A DNA stretch of 64,000 nt from Cloeon dipterum (lineage: Eukaryota > Arthropoda > Insecta > Ephemeroptera > Baetidae): the NCBI RefSeq assembly GCF_949628265.1, contig NC_088786.1:5580001-5644000 (forward strand). Direction: 5' to 3'. Of the stretch, positions 24,543 to 36,415 are shown one piece after another (the first letter of the stretch is position 1; each line of letters starts with the position of its first letter). The translations under genes were made by a program, and so were the position numbers. The notes beneath the pieces are model-generated. The model had not been told where the DNA came from. It ran no database searches and worked only from the letters and a program-made list of their open reading frames with translations.

Positions 24543-24958
24543 ATCACCGCGGTATCGATGCAGATTTTACTACAAAACTACGCCTCTTCATGAGATTAAT
24601 TTTTCTCCTCTAGCATTAAAAGTGGACAGATTGGAAAAACTTTATGAATTAACGTTTTTGTTACTACCGAGAAACGTAAAGATGAAAAATGAAAAGGATT
24701 GAATAAAATTACGGGAATATATTTTTCTTAATTTGTTTGTACAGCAATACCGAAAAACGAACGCTTTTAAGATCCAATAAAACCATTTTGAATTCGATTC
24801 AATAAGTGTAAATAAATTACTTTTTGAATTAAGTAAATTGCACCTGGCTATTACCATATTGATTTTAAATTTCATTCCATTATTTTATTTGTTACTTCAC
24901 ATTTTTTCGCATTTGCTACTCTTTCGCTACCCGTGCGAGTTAGATCAACATCAGCACA
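24543..24958. other. Gr spacer between units 5 and 6
   Basis: AT-rich flank with a polyadenylation-type AATAAA at 24702-24707. It has no resemblance to the spacers of units 1-4 and no gene. Confidence 0.6.
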
Positions 24959-26455
24959 ATGATTTCTGTATATGACAACTTGAAATTCAAAGTTTTTCTG
25001 TTAATTAGTGCAGTGTTTGGTATGATAATGAGATCTTTCTAAAATTTTAAGAATTTTCAATTCATAGAAGTTATACAGGTGTGTGGATTCCAAGAAACTC
25101 AAAACAGTTGAAATACTTCAGCATCAAACGCATTTGGGAAGCATTTCTCTTAATCATTCTAGTTTTGGATATGTGGCTGATGTTGCCTTTTTACGAAGAC
25201 ATGATACAGAAGCTTAGCAGAGCAGGCGAGCTCATGTCAAATGTTGTCTTTCTAATCGGTCAGATTTTGCGAAGGACTCAAATCTCATTGAGGAAAAAGC
25301 AACTCGTTCTGATTTTTTCCAAAGCAGACAAACTATTAAACATACAGAAAATGAGGTGAACAAATATTTTCACTTAAGAAATGTCGTGTTCAAATGATAT
25401 AATTATTTCAGATTGCAGCAAAAGAAAATATTGATCGGCGCGTGCAATCTTTTGGGGATGACATGCATCGCTCAATTCATGGAGTACTTTGTCCTCGTGG
25501 CAATAATGTTGATGCAATTTATAAATGTTGTTTTACCCGAAATGATGCTGTCAGAAAAAAATAATGGCACAAATTCATCGAGTCCTCATCAACAGAATAG
25601 AGTGAATTTAGACAAATACATGCATCCTGAAAGTTTAACGATAAGAGAAGCTATCGCTGCACAACTCAACTTACGAATTATGATATTTCTTTGGACATCG
25701 ATAATATTTTTGGACAACATACTGTACTTCATTTGCTACCTTCTTTTCGTGGAAATCAAAGCACTGAAGGATGAGCTAGCACGCATTAAAATCGACACAA
25801 GATCCACGGTAACGATTGGAACACATATTGAGGCAACGGGCGATTTAATGCACTGGATCCAGTTTTTTAAAGATGTCAAGATGTATAATATATAGTACTT
25901 GGCGAACGATGAATTTTTTCTCACCATATATTTTTCAGCTTTGCTGCTTTGGTGAATGACTATTTCTCGTTCCAATTTACAATTACCATTGCCCTGGACT
26001 TGCTTAATCTCTGTTTCGCTGCATTTACAGCCGCCGTAGTATGTATCCCGACATACATAACATGTGTAGAATTCCATTTACGTGAATTGGCATTTCAATT
26101 TTTAGATTCGTTACATACCACTGATGACCGCAATGTTATGCACTTCACTAATAAATCTGCAGCGAGTTGTGATGCTCTGCTTCTACGGTCAGAGAGTGCA
26201 AACAGAAGTAAAATTAATCCCGTCTATTTTTTAGCATTAAAACTTTTGAAAATTCAGTCAAAACAACTGAGCAACCTGTTATCGACCAAAACCTGGAGCA
26301 ACCCGGTGCTCGTGTCGACTTTTCACTTGATGGCCGATGACGCGCAGAACAATTTCCTCCTCCGAGGTGGTCCGTTCTTTACCCTCAACATGGAGTTCCT
26401 CGCTTCTGTAGTCGGAATCGTGGTCACCTATTTTATTGTCCTACTGCAATTATAA
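24959..26455 (+). CDS. Gustatory receptor, unit 6 (intact, 402 aa)
   Basis: Exons 24959-25019, 25079-25355, 25412-25882, 25939-26038, 26106-26207 and 26258-26455 join to 402 residues. Exons 1, 4, 5 and 6 have exactly the same lengths (61, 100, 102, 198 nt) and phases as units 1-4. Exon 3 is longer (471 nt) because of a larger loop with NGTNSS-type glycosylation sites. The exon 3 donor is shifted by a base change but still in phase (AAGAT before gtataa). The protein ends TYFIVLLQL, a conservative version of the TYhhhhhQF signature. It forms a subfamily with unit 7; the two share the last exon closely. AATAAA at 26494. Predicted taste or contact chemoreceptor; ligand unknown. Confidence 0.86.
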
Positions 26456-26844
26456 TTATGCAAAGGTCTAGTTTGACTGCACTGCAAGGAAAAAATAAAT
26501 AATTTGATTCCTTTGCAAGAGTGATTACACTATAAAGAAAAAATACTCAGCGCACCAAAGGATTTCATTCAAATATATGTGTTGCGTTTTAAACTTCTCG
26601 AGAAAAGCATGCGAAAAAAGCCTAACCAAATAACATATTTTTAAATTAAATTTTTTGCATTTAAAATATTTACAATAAAGCAAACTTTAGCAAATGGCAC
26701 GAAAATTCGGCGTTTCTTTGCTTCGTATTTAATCAACGTAAATTGATGTCTCATAATAATCGTAAAAGTTTTTCAATTTAGTTCCACTCAGCTTGTGCGC
26801 TTGTATGCAGATCAATTGCAGTACGCGTGAGCTATCAAGACACA
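26456..26844. other. Gr spacer between units 6 and 7
   Basis: AT-rich DNA containing the unit 6 polyadenylation signal at 26494-26499. No other feature is recognised. Confidence 0.6.
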
Positions 26845-28323
26845 ATGGTTTCCATCCACGAAAACGTAAAATTCAACGTCCTTTTGAAATTAAATGCTGT
26901 ATTTGGTATGAGAAAGGAAATTTTCAAAAATGACTAATAATGCGTGAAATTTTATTTTTAGGCTTGTGGATTCCTAATAACCTAAAAGAACTCAAATCAA
27001 TCAGCTTTCAGCGAATTTGGGAATTAATTTTCCCAATTATTCTTCTCGTGAATTTATGGTTAACAGTGCCATTTTACAAAGACATGCTAAAGGAATTCAG
27101 CAGAACTGGCGAGCTTATGATTAATTCCGTGGTTCAAATCAGCCAAATTCTACTAAGGTGTCACTACTTGTTGAAAAAAAGGCAAATCGTACTCGTTTTA
27201 GCGAAAGTAGACAAGCTAATGAAGGAACAGGCAACAAGGTTTTTTACTTTCAACGAAAAAGCCAAAATTGATATCTCAAAATTTCAGGGACAGGCAGAAG
27301 GAAATTATGAATAGCGTGAGCAACCGCATGGCAAAGACTTGCATTGTGCAATTACTTCAAAACATTTTTACCCTAGCAGTCGTGTCATATACTTTTCAGG
27401 AAGCAATACATTCTTATGACCATCAAAATGCTGGAAATGGGACCAGCACCGCGTCTTATATACCCGATTATGCTAAGAAATTTGGCCACCCTGAAAATTT
27501 TACGATTAGAGAATCAATTGGCTTAATTTCTAATTCCTCGGTGAACTTAACTCTGACAGTTGCAGCAGTTTTCATGGATAACATTATATATTTCTTCTGC
27601 TACTTTTTGTCCCTGCAAATAAGTGCTCTAAAGGAAGAATTAGCAAACATAAAAATCGATAAAAGCTCAACCAAAACTGTTGGACCACAAATCGAGGCAA
27701 CGGGTGATCTGCTGCACTGGATTAGGTTTTTTGCAGAAGTCAAGAGGTTAGGACACAAAATAAAACAAACCAACAGTAATTTTTGTATAGCCTGAAACTT
27801 TCAGCTTGGCAACAGCTGTGAATGACTTTTTCTTGTTCCACTTCACGGTGACAGTTGCCCTGGACGTGTTGGCCCTCTGTTTCTCAGCGTTCACTGCTGC
27901 TGCGGTAATAAATTGTATTTTATTCTAATTGTCGTCTCTAAAATCACGATAACTTAATGCCACGTAAAAGGCTCACTTCGCACCGATGATGATTGCAATG
28001 ATATGCTATTCGGTGAAAAGCTGGCAAAGAATTGCGATGCTCTGCTATTATGGTCAAAGAGTGCAAAATGGAGTAATGCTTTATTAATTAGTTATTAACT
28101 ATTTCATCACTTCTTCAATCAGTCCAACCAACTAAGGAACCAGTTGCTATCAACAAAAACGTGGAGCAACCCGGTACTCGTGTCGACTTTTCACTTGATG
28201 GCCGATGACGCGCAAAGAAATTTCCTCCTCCGAGGCGGCCCTTTTTTCACCCTCAACATGGAGTTTTTTGCTTCTGTAATCGGGATTGTTGTCACCTATT
28301 TCATTGTTCTTTTACAATTGTAA
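26845..28323 (+). CDS. Gustatory receptor, unit 7 (intact, 399 aa)
   Basis: Exons 26845-26905, 26962-27238, 27288-27746, 27805-27904, 27971-28072 and 28123-28323 join in frame to 399 residues. Exon 2 has the same length as in unit 6 (277 nt), exon 5 again 102 nt, and exon 6 one extra codon. The seven-helix protein ends TYFIVLLQL. A long loop in exon 3 carries several N-x-S/T sites, as in unit 6. The stop codon is followed after five bases by a MITE (28328-28770), so the 3' untranslated region and poly(A) site of this gene probably come from transposon sequence. It is the last member of the cluster on this side. Confidence 0.86.
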
Positions 28324-28327
28324 TAAG

Positions 28328-28770
28328 TTAAAGAGGAATGATACTGGAAAAGCCTGGAAAATGCTTGTTGCCAATGCATAAACTCATCCCTTAGGATTCA
28401 GTTAAAGCCTAAATTGACCTAAGGTGCGCTGTAATTTTTTGAGAAAATTGGCTGGAAAGTTACCGTTCTTTTCAAATGGTAATGACTGTCTCCTTACTTG
28501 AAATCCGATTTAATTTCAAAACCAAGAGTTTCCCCAATAAGTGGCATACACAATTGGATAGATATCAACGAGTGGAACCAAAATATGCCATATAAATATG
28601 TTCGAGCACTGTAAATTTTGGAGAAAATTGGCAAAATTTGAATTTTTATTGTAGGAAGGTCATTTTTTTATTATTGCAAATTGTTGAACAAATTGTTTAT
28701 CGGTCAATTGTTTAAGGCATCCAACAATTTAAATAATTTTCAATTGTTGCCCAGTATCATTCCACTTTAA
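28328..28770 (+). mobile_element. MITE family A, copy 1 (443 bp)
   Basis: Bounded by TTAA at both ends, with ~20-bp terminal inverted repeats containing GGAATGATACTGG (28335-28347) and its complement (28751-28763). The whole length is repeated in inverse orientation at 35974-36415 and, more diverged, at 40126-40416. There is no coding capacity. TTAA ends suggest a piggyBac-like target, but the tips are not typical piggyBac ends, so the superfamily is left open. It sits directly behind the unit 7 receptor stop codon. Confidence 0.75.
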
Positions 28771-31700
28771 TTGCTTTTGATATTTGGTGGTTTAGGATAA
28801 TCTATTTGAAAGACATCACATTTCGCTAAGCTGCTAATTAGAATCAGATTAGTAGTAATATGTGATAGAATAATGATTTTTAAATTAAGTATTGCTTCAA
28901 TAAATCACGTCAGTAAAGATCCGGTTAAACTATCTTAAGAATTATACCTGTACTAAATTTGTCAGCAAATATTACAAAATTATCGCTATTAAAAAATGTA
29001 GCTCTTTGTTTAGTAAAACGAGCTTTGAATGATTTGTTTTCTGCTCGAGAGAGTTGTCTCTCCAATCATACACACACACAAACAAATAAATAATTTCGCA
29101 GCTTTGGCGTGAGTAATAACAAGGTCGCACCGACAAAATTGACATATTGAGTATTGCAAACATATAAAATATTTGTACCGCATGAGCCGCGTCGGCCTTG
29201 AAAGGAACAACAGCGATAATTTCACCAAACACGCAGACAAGTCAATAAGTCGTGGTCAGAAATATTTAATGCGCCGAGGGGAGTCGCCGCAGCCCCATGT
29301 AAATTAATTGCAAACAGCAGACCAGCCATCGATCTGGCGTGTACGTACATTATTTTCCCTTGCATTACTTATTCATTGGAGTCGTCCGCAGATGGATCGA
29401 ATTGCACACTGACGAAAGCAGTCGGATCGGATTAAAATATCGGCGCTCACGTTTCGTCTGCGGACACAGGGAAAAATCTGTCTATCCAGTAGTTTGCTGG
29501 TGAACAAATAGAGCCCAGTCATATCTGCGGAGCCGGGATTATTATTTATGCCCGAGAGGTGGAATTATTAGCGAATGATCCCCTCGGCCGAGAAACACAC
29601 TCGAAATTCCCTCCGCCTCGCCTGAGTTATTTACGCTGCCGTCGTTTTTTCTCTCATCTGTGTGCGCGGCATTCCTGTGAATTCCTCTCGCGGCGACAGC
29701 AGCTCGCTTTTTTGGATTCGCCGTAAATATCGTCACCAGACGACCTTACCGACAGGACGATTTCGATTTCGTCGCGCAAATTAAGAGAAAAAAGAGGGAA
29801 GAGCTAGCGTGTTTTCACAAATGGGCAGTTTAAACAGGACCGATCTTTATTTGAGCACCGGATTAGGCCTCCGGTGCCCCTGCCTTCTGACACCCGAGTG
29901 CTATAATTTTGGGGAAAGATCGAGACGCCCACTCGAGAAAACAAGTTTGTTTTCGTGAAACGCTCTTCAGAGGATAAGAGGCCTGTGGTGGGTCAATGTG
30001 CTTTATTTCCTCGCTTCGTAGCCGGGAAAATTCAATTTACATATTTTTTATAATTCATTAGAGAAGTTAGCGAAACAAGAATTTTGACAGCGAAGGAAAT
30101 TTATGGTGCAAAGATGGCAGAATACGATAAAAGTAATTCTTGAGCCTCTTCTACCCGAAGAATTAAAGTTGTTTCCAACACATCTTCTACAATAAAGGGC
30201 ATCAACGTGGTGTAGGATGCTTGCCTGCAATCGAAAATTTTCAATTTTATTGTTTTATACTACTAATATTTCTAGTCAAGAAGAAGTTACCAGTAGAGTT
30301 TTTCTTGGGTAAGACTACCTCTGTTAAAAACTCTCGGATTTATTCTTTCAAAGGAGATAATTCGAGAAGAAAGATTGTCCCCATGGAGGGTGTGTTCAAT
30401 TAAGTAGACTATATGGATTGAAATAATATTATAATGGACATAAAAAGCAATGAACAAATTATATTAAAAAATCGAAAGGTATTATATTTTACCTTTAACA
30501 TTAATAAGGATTTATAAAGCAACATTATTTTTAGGAGGTCAATGCCGCAGTCAATGGTTGTCATCGGTCTTGCTCTGCGTGCTTCATTATACTTATAGGA
30601 AAAACTCAGGGGTTTAGATCAATTTTTGTTCTCTCTGAAAGCTCACACAGAAATAACGACAGGTTCGCGGAAACAAATTTACTCTTTTGATGCTTACTGA
30701 ATAACTACAAGTGAACATGCTTATTTACAGCCCAAAGATACGAATTTCTTAGAAAATTCACAAACTGATGGAATTGTTCGCAAGTCAGCAGTAAGTATAT
30801 CTGAATATATTCCTCTCAATGCAATCCGCATCTTTTGCACCTATGTTGTAAGAAATCACAGACGTCAATAGCACAGGATACAAATCCTTAGAATTCAATA
30901 CAATGTGAGTGTCTGTTTTGAAAAATTGCAATTGTAAGATGACATATTGCGCTCCTTTCTAAATCTTAGTTTTCCATTGACTTTTTCAACCTAGCGCGAG
31001 TAACAAAGGCAGATAAAGGTCGTAATTTTCGCCATCTAAATGCTGATTAGAGGTAAATCGATGCGCAATATTGAATAAAATAGCTGTATCAGCCAACTAA
31101 ACAAATTAAAAAAAGGAGCTTATGAAGCTTTTGAAAGTGCACAAAATTTTGCTCCTGTGAATTTCTTGAACTCTTTTAGGTCGATAAAATGTTGTCTGTC
31201 AGATTTTGATTTTTTTTTTTGCACTGCATCAGTGAAACCAATGATAATTTTTGAAGATAAAATAAAATGTGATTTTAGCTTTGTCTTTCTCACATATGTA
31301 CAATGCGCCAATTTAACTATCGCATGGAGCGATCGCTGAAAACCAGATTGTGTTTTTCAAAGATAACCCTAATAAATAATTATAATAATTACAATTATCT
31401 GCAGGCGCTGACAGTGAGAATATATAAGGATAATTTTGATGAAAATATGTAACCTGTTGTATCAACGTCTGTGATAGGCAATTGGATCATCTCAATCAAA
31501 CATCGGAAAATTCCGACTACAATAGGTTTAGATATACTGCCTGTTGAATTGCGAAAAATTCCATAGTTTGAGAATAAGCTAAGATGCTTTCTCTGAGCCT
31601 TGGCAAAGTCATTTAATCTAATCAAAGTATTTTAAGCATGCAAATAGAGTTGAGAATTTGCTCTCGCGGATTTGTAATTATATCTGGGTTAATAGAAAGA

Positions 31701-34700
31701 AGTCAAAATTGTTCAAAAACCCGTGTGAATCTATACTATAGTTGCCTGATATGAAGCAGAACAGGACCGTTGACAGCCACTGAAGACGGCATTGCACTTC
31801 CCGCAAATGTTCCCTTTCTGGTCAGTGTGCTGGTTGACGTTGAGTTTGCCAGCTCTTATCTTGAACAATGGATTCACCTCGTCGACAAATCAAAATGCGG
31901 CACATCAGCCCAGCATTTCCACGTCAACCGTGGTAGCACTATCACTCTACTTATAAAATGCTGGTAGCAAAATATACCAGCCGTCGCTCTAAGATTTCGT
32001 GCTTTTGATTTCTTTTTGACATTTTCTTTTGAGGGGAGATAAAAGCTGAAAATTGCAGTTGGACAAGCACTAGTTGATAAACGTTAGAATTTTCTGGCAG
32101 TTTTGTGTTAACCACAACGACCATTTAAAATCTTGCATAAGAAGCGCAATATTGATTTAAATTTGCAGTTATTACTAAAAATAATTAGTCAGATGATAGT
32201 AGGTTACGGTAACTGTAATAAAGATTACAAACCAATGACCTCTTTTTTAAATTATTTCATGTCTTTAGGTATCAATGATATGAAATGTTAATTCAGACCA
32301 TTCATGATCATGAAGCTATGCATGGGAATTTCTATCGTATACAGTAAACATAAAAATATTAAAAATTCTCAGACGTTGAAAGATTAAGTTTGCCTTTGCA
32401 GAGTGCGAAAAATTTGATACTTGGCTGAAGCAAATATTCTATTTTGTCTTCGGGCTTTGTTATACAAATCCAGCTGCGTTAAACATACGCCAAAAAGTCG
32501 TGTTGAAGTGGCACTATGCTCGGTGCAAACGAGCAGAACGTTATTTTTCAAGTGATCCATTACATTTGGGCGACTTTGTCGCGTCTGTTACGGCAATTAC
32601 GTGTACTGACAACCCCGACAGACGAGAACCTCCCTTGGAAGCGTGCCAGTCGCGACTTTTTGAGCATTTTTTCACCCCGTGCGAGCACGATAAAAAATGC
32701 GCCGCGCTCGATGCGAACCAGTCTCAATGTCAGAAAAATCAAAACACGTCAATGGATTCTATTTTCGGCGTCGGGAGGGCTAGCCGCCTCTCTTCATTCA
32801 TGGCAGGACAATTAAAAGACATGAAGCGTAACGCGTTTTTTAAACGTGCGTGACGACCAGCGTGCATGATGAGCAAAAACTTTTGGCAGATGTGTCTCCA
32901 TCAAACAACAGCAGACGAATCGAACCGCAGAACAAAAAATCTGCGCAGTGATTGTTCTGTTTAAACATTTAAGACGAACAAAACTCCAAAATCCAATTTC
33001 AGCTAGGGCTATAAATCGTTGAGAGAGAAAATTTGTGATGGTGGAGGGGTGATTGATTGATCTTTTTGGTATAAGTTGATTAAATCAACCGAAAAAGTAT
33101 TGTTCATTACGCACTCGTTCAAATTGTAATGAATCAACAAACAAATTTTGGGGAAAATATTTTTTGAACTGTCTCTCTAAACCTTATCTTCAAAAAAAAA
33201 ATCTTGAATAAAAATTAATGTTTCACAGTCTCCGCTTTAATAAATGCACGTACAAAATCGTCATCTAAATTCCCATCCCTATATCTTAAATCTAGTCTTT
33301 TCAGGTAAAATAAAAGTGAATTTGAATGTCATCATTTTTTTCTATGCGGCTCACTACGGCGAAAGATTACCTTGCAATTAATCGTTTTTGCAATATTTTG
33401 TTAGTGATGTCTGCCTTTTCTTGTTGAATTTTCTTTTAACTGTGTAATTTTAATTAACATGCATAACAATAAACAAGTATGTATTTATGTAAAAGTCTCA
33501 CTCTGCATCTAGAAACAAAATAACAATCACCCCCGGTTTTGAGACAGCCTCTCAGAGGCAAGTGGGTCGGCGATTTGAGCGACGGTGGCAGGTGAAAAAA
33601 TTAGGAGAACAGCCCAGGTGTTCATAAATCTAGGCGCGCGTGTGAGCCGCGGCTTTGTACAAATGTGTGTAATACGCCGGTGGCGATCATGCATACGCTC
33701 GTTTTTCTGCCTAATAGTTTCGGCCGCGTGTGCGTACGTTAGCATAATACACTCTGCGCGGCCTGCTTGCTGAGAATAGACTTCTCGTCTTCGGCACTCG
33801 TTTTTTACTCACCATTTGCGCTACTTGAAGCGAACGCTTGTGTTTCTCGAGGATTTTTCTTGCACGCCGTCCGAGCTGACGGAGCAGAGCGAGCGAGCGA
33901 GCGAGGCGCATATTTTTAACCCACACTCCTCTGCTTCTCTCGAGACGGCCTTGCGGATTTGCGAATACAAAAAGCTCATGATCTGCGTGCACTGCTCGAA
34001 TATATTTTATTGTTCGCACAGCCAGCTGACGGCCCATTCCGCTCACGCAATCTCAAATGCATACTTCCTTGTTTTGCATTTCTCATTAAAATGCACTGTC
34101 AAATTTAACCCGTCTCAAAGATAAAAAAATCTTTCCTCTTTACTAATAAACATAAAGAAATTGTTTTATACTTATTAAAGAAACGTGAAAATCAAAACAA
34201 AATTTTGTTACTCTAATAAAGGGATGAAAGGTATAAACGCACGTTTGAAAGAGTCAAATAAGGATAAAAACACTGCTGATTTGATTGAATCTTCAGATTC
34301 TGTCTTGATTTAGTAAATGGAACAAATCTTCTCGCCCATTTTTTACACAAGTTTTAAATTCTTAAGTGTTCATAAATTAAATGATTTAAAAACTGATTTC
34401 AACCGATTAGGAACAATGTATACCTAAAATATTCGATAACTAGAACATGCATGAAATGTTGCGGAACTTAAATACTGTCCATTTCATTCTAATTAGGTTT
34501 GTCTGCGTTTTGAGTTGCGGCGGCGTGGAGTCGGCGAGTTCCTGTGCGCGATACGTGATCCAAACGCGGCGGCTCCTTTGATTGTCATCCTTTCTGTAAA
34601 AATGAAAAAAGCGCGTCCCTTGCCTTGGCTCCAGACGGCGCGTTTTCCTATTCTCTCCCGCACTTTTGCTCACAAAAAACCGTCGAAAGATAGAGTTTCA

Positions 34701-35973
34701 GGAAAAAAGGAGAGCATCCGAATGAGAGCAGTGCGCGGCAAGATGGATTGTGTTTTCGCAACCTTTGGGGTTGTGCGCGAGCGGCAATTCCGATTTGTCT
34801 CTGGAGGACGCTTCCTTTAATGACTACACGGCGTTGAAAATAGTGTTCTTGCAGGCCTAATGTGTGCGACGAAAAACAAAATGCGACGCGCGTGCCTCAA
34901 TAGCTCGGCATCAAATTCACTGCGCTTGATTTTTTTAATTCTTTCAAGGTTATTATTCGTAATGGGGTACTGTTTGATTTTTTCCTGCTTTCCAGCTTAA
35001 TTAATTCATATTTTCTTTTAATGTTAAGCAGAGATGTAATCTACCACCCAACATACCTAATGCTTTTTTGATTTGAAAGGCAAGACATAATTATTTCAGA
35101 TATTGATTATTTTGCTTCAGTTTCCTCTCTTCTCAAAGACACAAGACATTCAAATCATTATCTTTTCGCATTTTTCATGTATTATTTTAGCGAAACAATT
35201 TTAAGCTCATTATATGTTTAAGTATATCAGTTTATTCTTCCATGGTAAATAAATGCAATTCAAAAAAATGAAATAACATAATGCAAAAAATGCAATCGGA
35301 GTCCCTCTCACCAGTCAGTTCTTTCTGGCTGATATTTAGCTCAAACTGTTTAGATATTTCACAGCAAATAGCCATTTAAAAACACGATTTAGTCAAAAAT
35401 GCAAGTTAAGGCAACCAAATTAATTTTGTTACAAGACGTGTCAAGCAGTACAATTTCCAAATATACACAAAAACAGAAATAAACCCTGGTGCGGATGACA
35501 GAAATTGGATCAAATAGTGTGAAAACGCGAGAGCGTCTGCCGCACATTAGTCTGCGACGCTCTGCTGGGCTTGGTCCGCATGAAGGAGCCGCGTTTGTTG
35601 TGCACATTTATAAAAAGAGTAGCCGAGGGTGGTTTATAACACTTGATGAATGAAGTCTTGTTTAGCATAAAACCTGACGCTAAACAGATTTTGGGCGGCG
35701 ATATGAAGAGGAGAACGTGTGCATGATATTATATTTCCGAGGCAGCGAGAGCAAGCAGGCGCAGATTTACTCTATCGCGCCGTGTCCGCTTTTTGTTCCC
35801 AGCACATAGTAAACTGTGCTGAGCCTATGTGGAAACTACGCCTTTCATAGATGAATTCGGCTAAATTTAACCCTTGGCCTTGGTTCTAATGATGGGTGTC
35901 TGGCGTGGGTGGCGTCACTTTGAGTACACAGATTTGTGATTTTAATTATGACACTTCATCAATTTTCCAACTA
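28771..35973. other. Gene-poor interval
   Basis: Seven kb without a convincing gene. GC-richer islets at about 29270-29800, 32500-32860, 33520-34080, 34500-34880 and 35500-35780 alternate with AT-rich DNA. A short (GAGC)n run lies near 33885-33910. An open frame on the plus strand runs from an acceptor-like site at about 32401 to a TGA near 32853 (about 150 codons, seven or more cysteines). I do not recognise it and cannot connect it to other exons. A weak Gr-like fragment is noted separately near 31800. Confidence 0.45.
31790..31930 (+). pseudogene. Possible decayed gustatory-receptor exon 2 fragment
   Basis: The plus-strand frame encodes QWIHLVDKS near 31868-31894, which resembles KWINVLDKS at the same place in exon 2 of Gr unit 3. 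The nucleotide match around aatggatt...aaatc is visible by eye. No matching exon 1, 3, 4, 5 or 6 was found nearby, so if real it is a relic. The similarity is short and could be chance. Confidence 0.2.
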
Positions 35974-36415
35974 TTAAAGTAAAATGATACTGGGCAACAA
36001 TTGAAAATTATTTAAATTGTTGGATGCCTTAAACAATTGACCGATAAACAATTTGTTCAACAATTTGCAATAGTAAAAAAGAACCTTCCTAGAGTAAAAA
36101 TTCAAATTTTGCCAATTTTCTCCAAAATTTACAGTGCTTGAACATATTTTCTTGGCATATTCCGATTCCTCTCGTCGAGATCTGTACAACGGTGTATGCC
36201 ACTTGTTTGGGAAACTCTTGGTTTTGAAGTTAAATAGGATTTCAAGTAAGGAGACAGCAATTACCATTTAAAAAGCAGGGTAACTTTCCAGCCAATTTTC
36301 TCAAAAAATTACAGCGCTCCTTAAGTCAATTTAGGCTTTAACTGAATCCTAAGGGATGATTTTATGCATTGGCAACAACCATTTTCCAGGCTTTTCCAGT
36401 ATCATTCCTCATTTG
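35974..36415 (-). mobile_element. MITE family A, copy 2 (about 442 bp)
   Basis: Inverse-orientation copy of the element at 28328-28770, with similarity from end to end. The left end begins TTAAAG and the inner termini read ATGATACTGG and its complement; the right end differs by a small insertion and no longer shows TTAA. Contains an internal inverted motif around CAATTG. Non-coding. Confidence 0.75.

Noticed and set aside
15253-28323. Odorant receptor rather than gustatory receptor identity for the cluster
   Set aside because: The C termini TYFMILRQF and TYFIVLLQL follow the gustatory-receptor TYhhhhhQF pattern rather than the odorant-receptor C-terminal signature.
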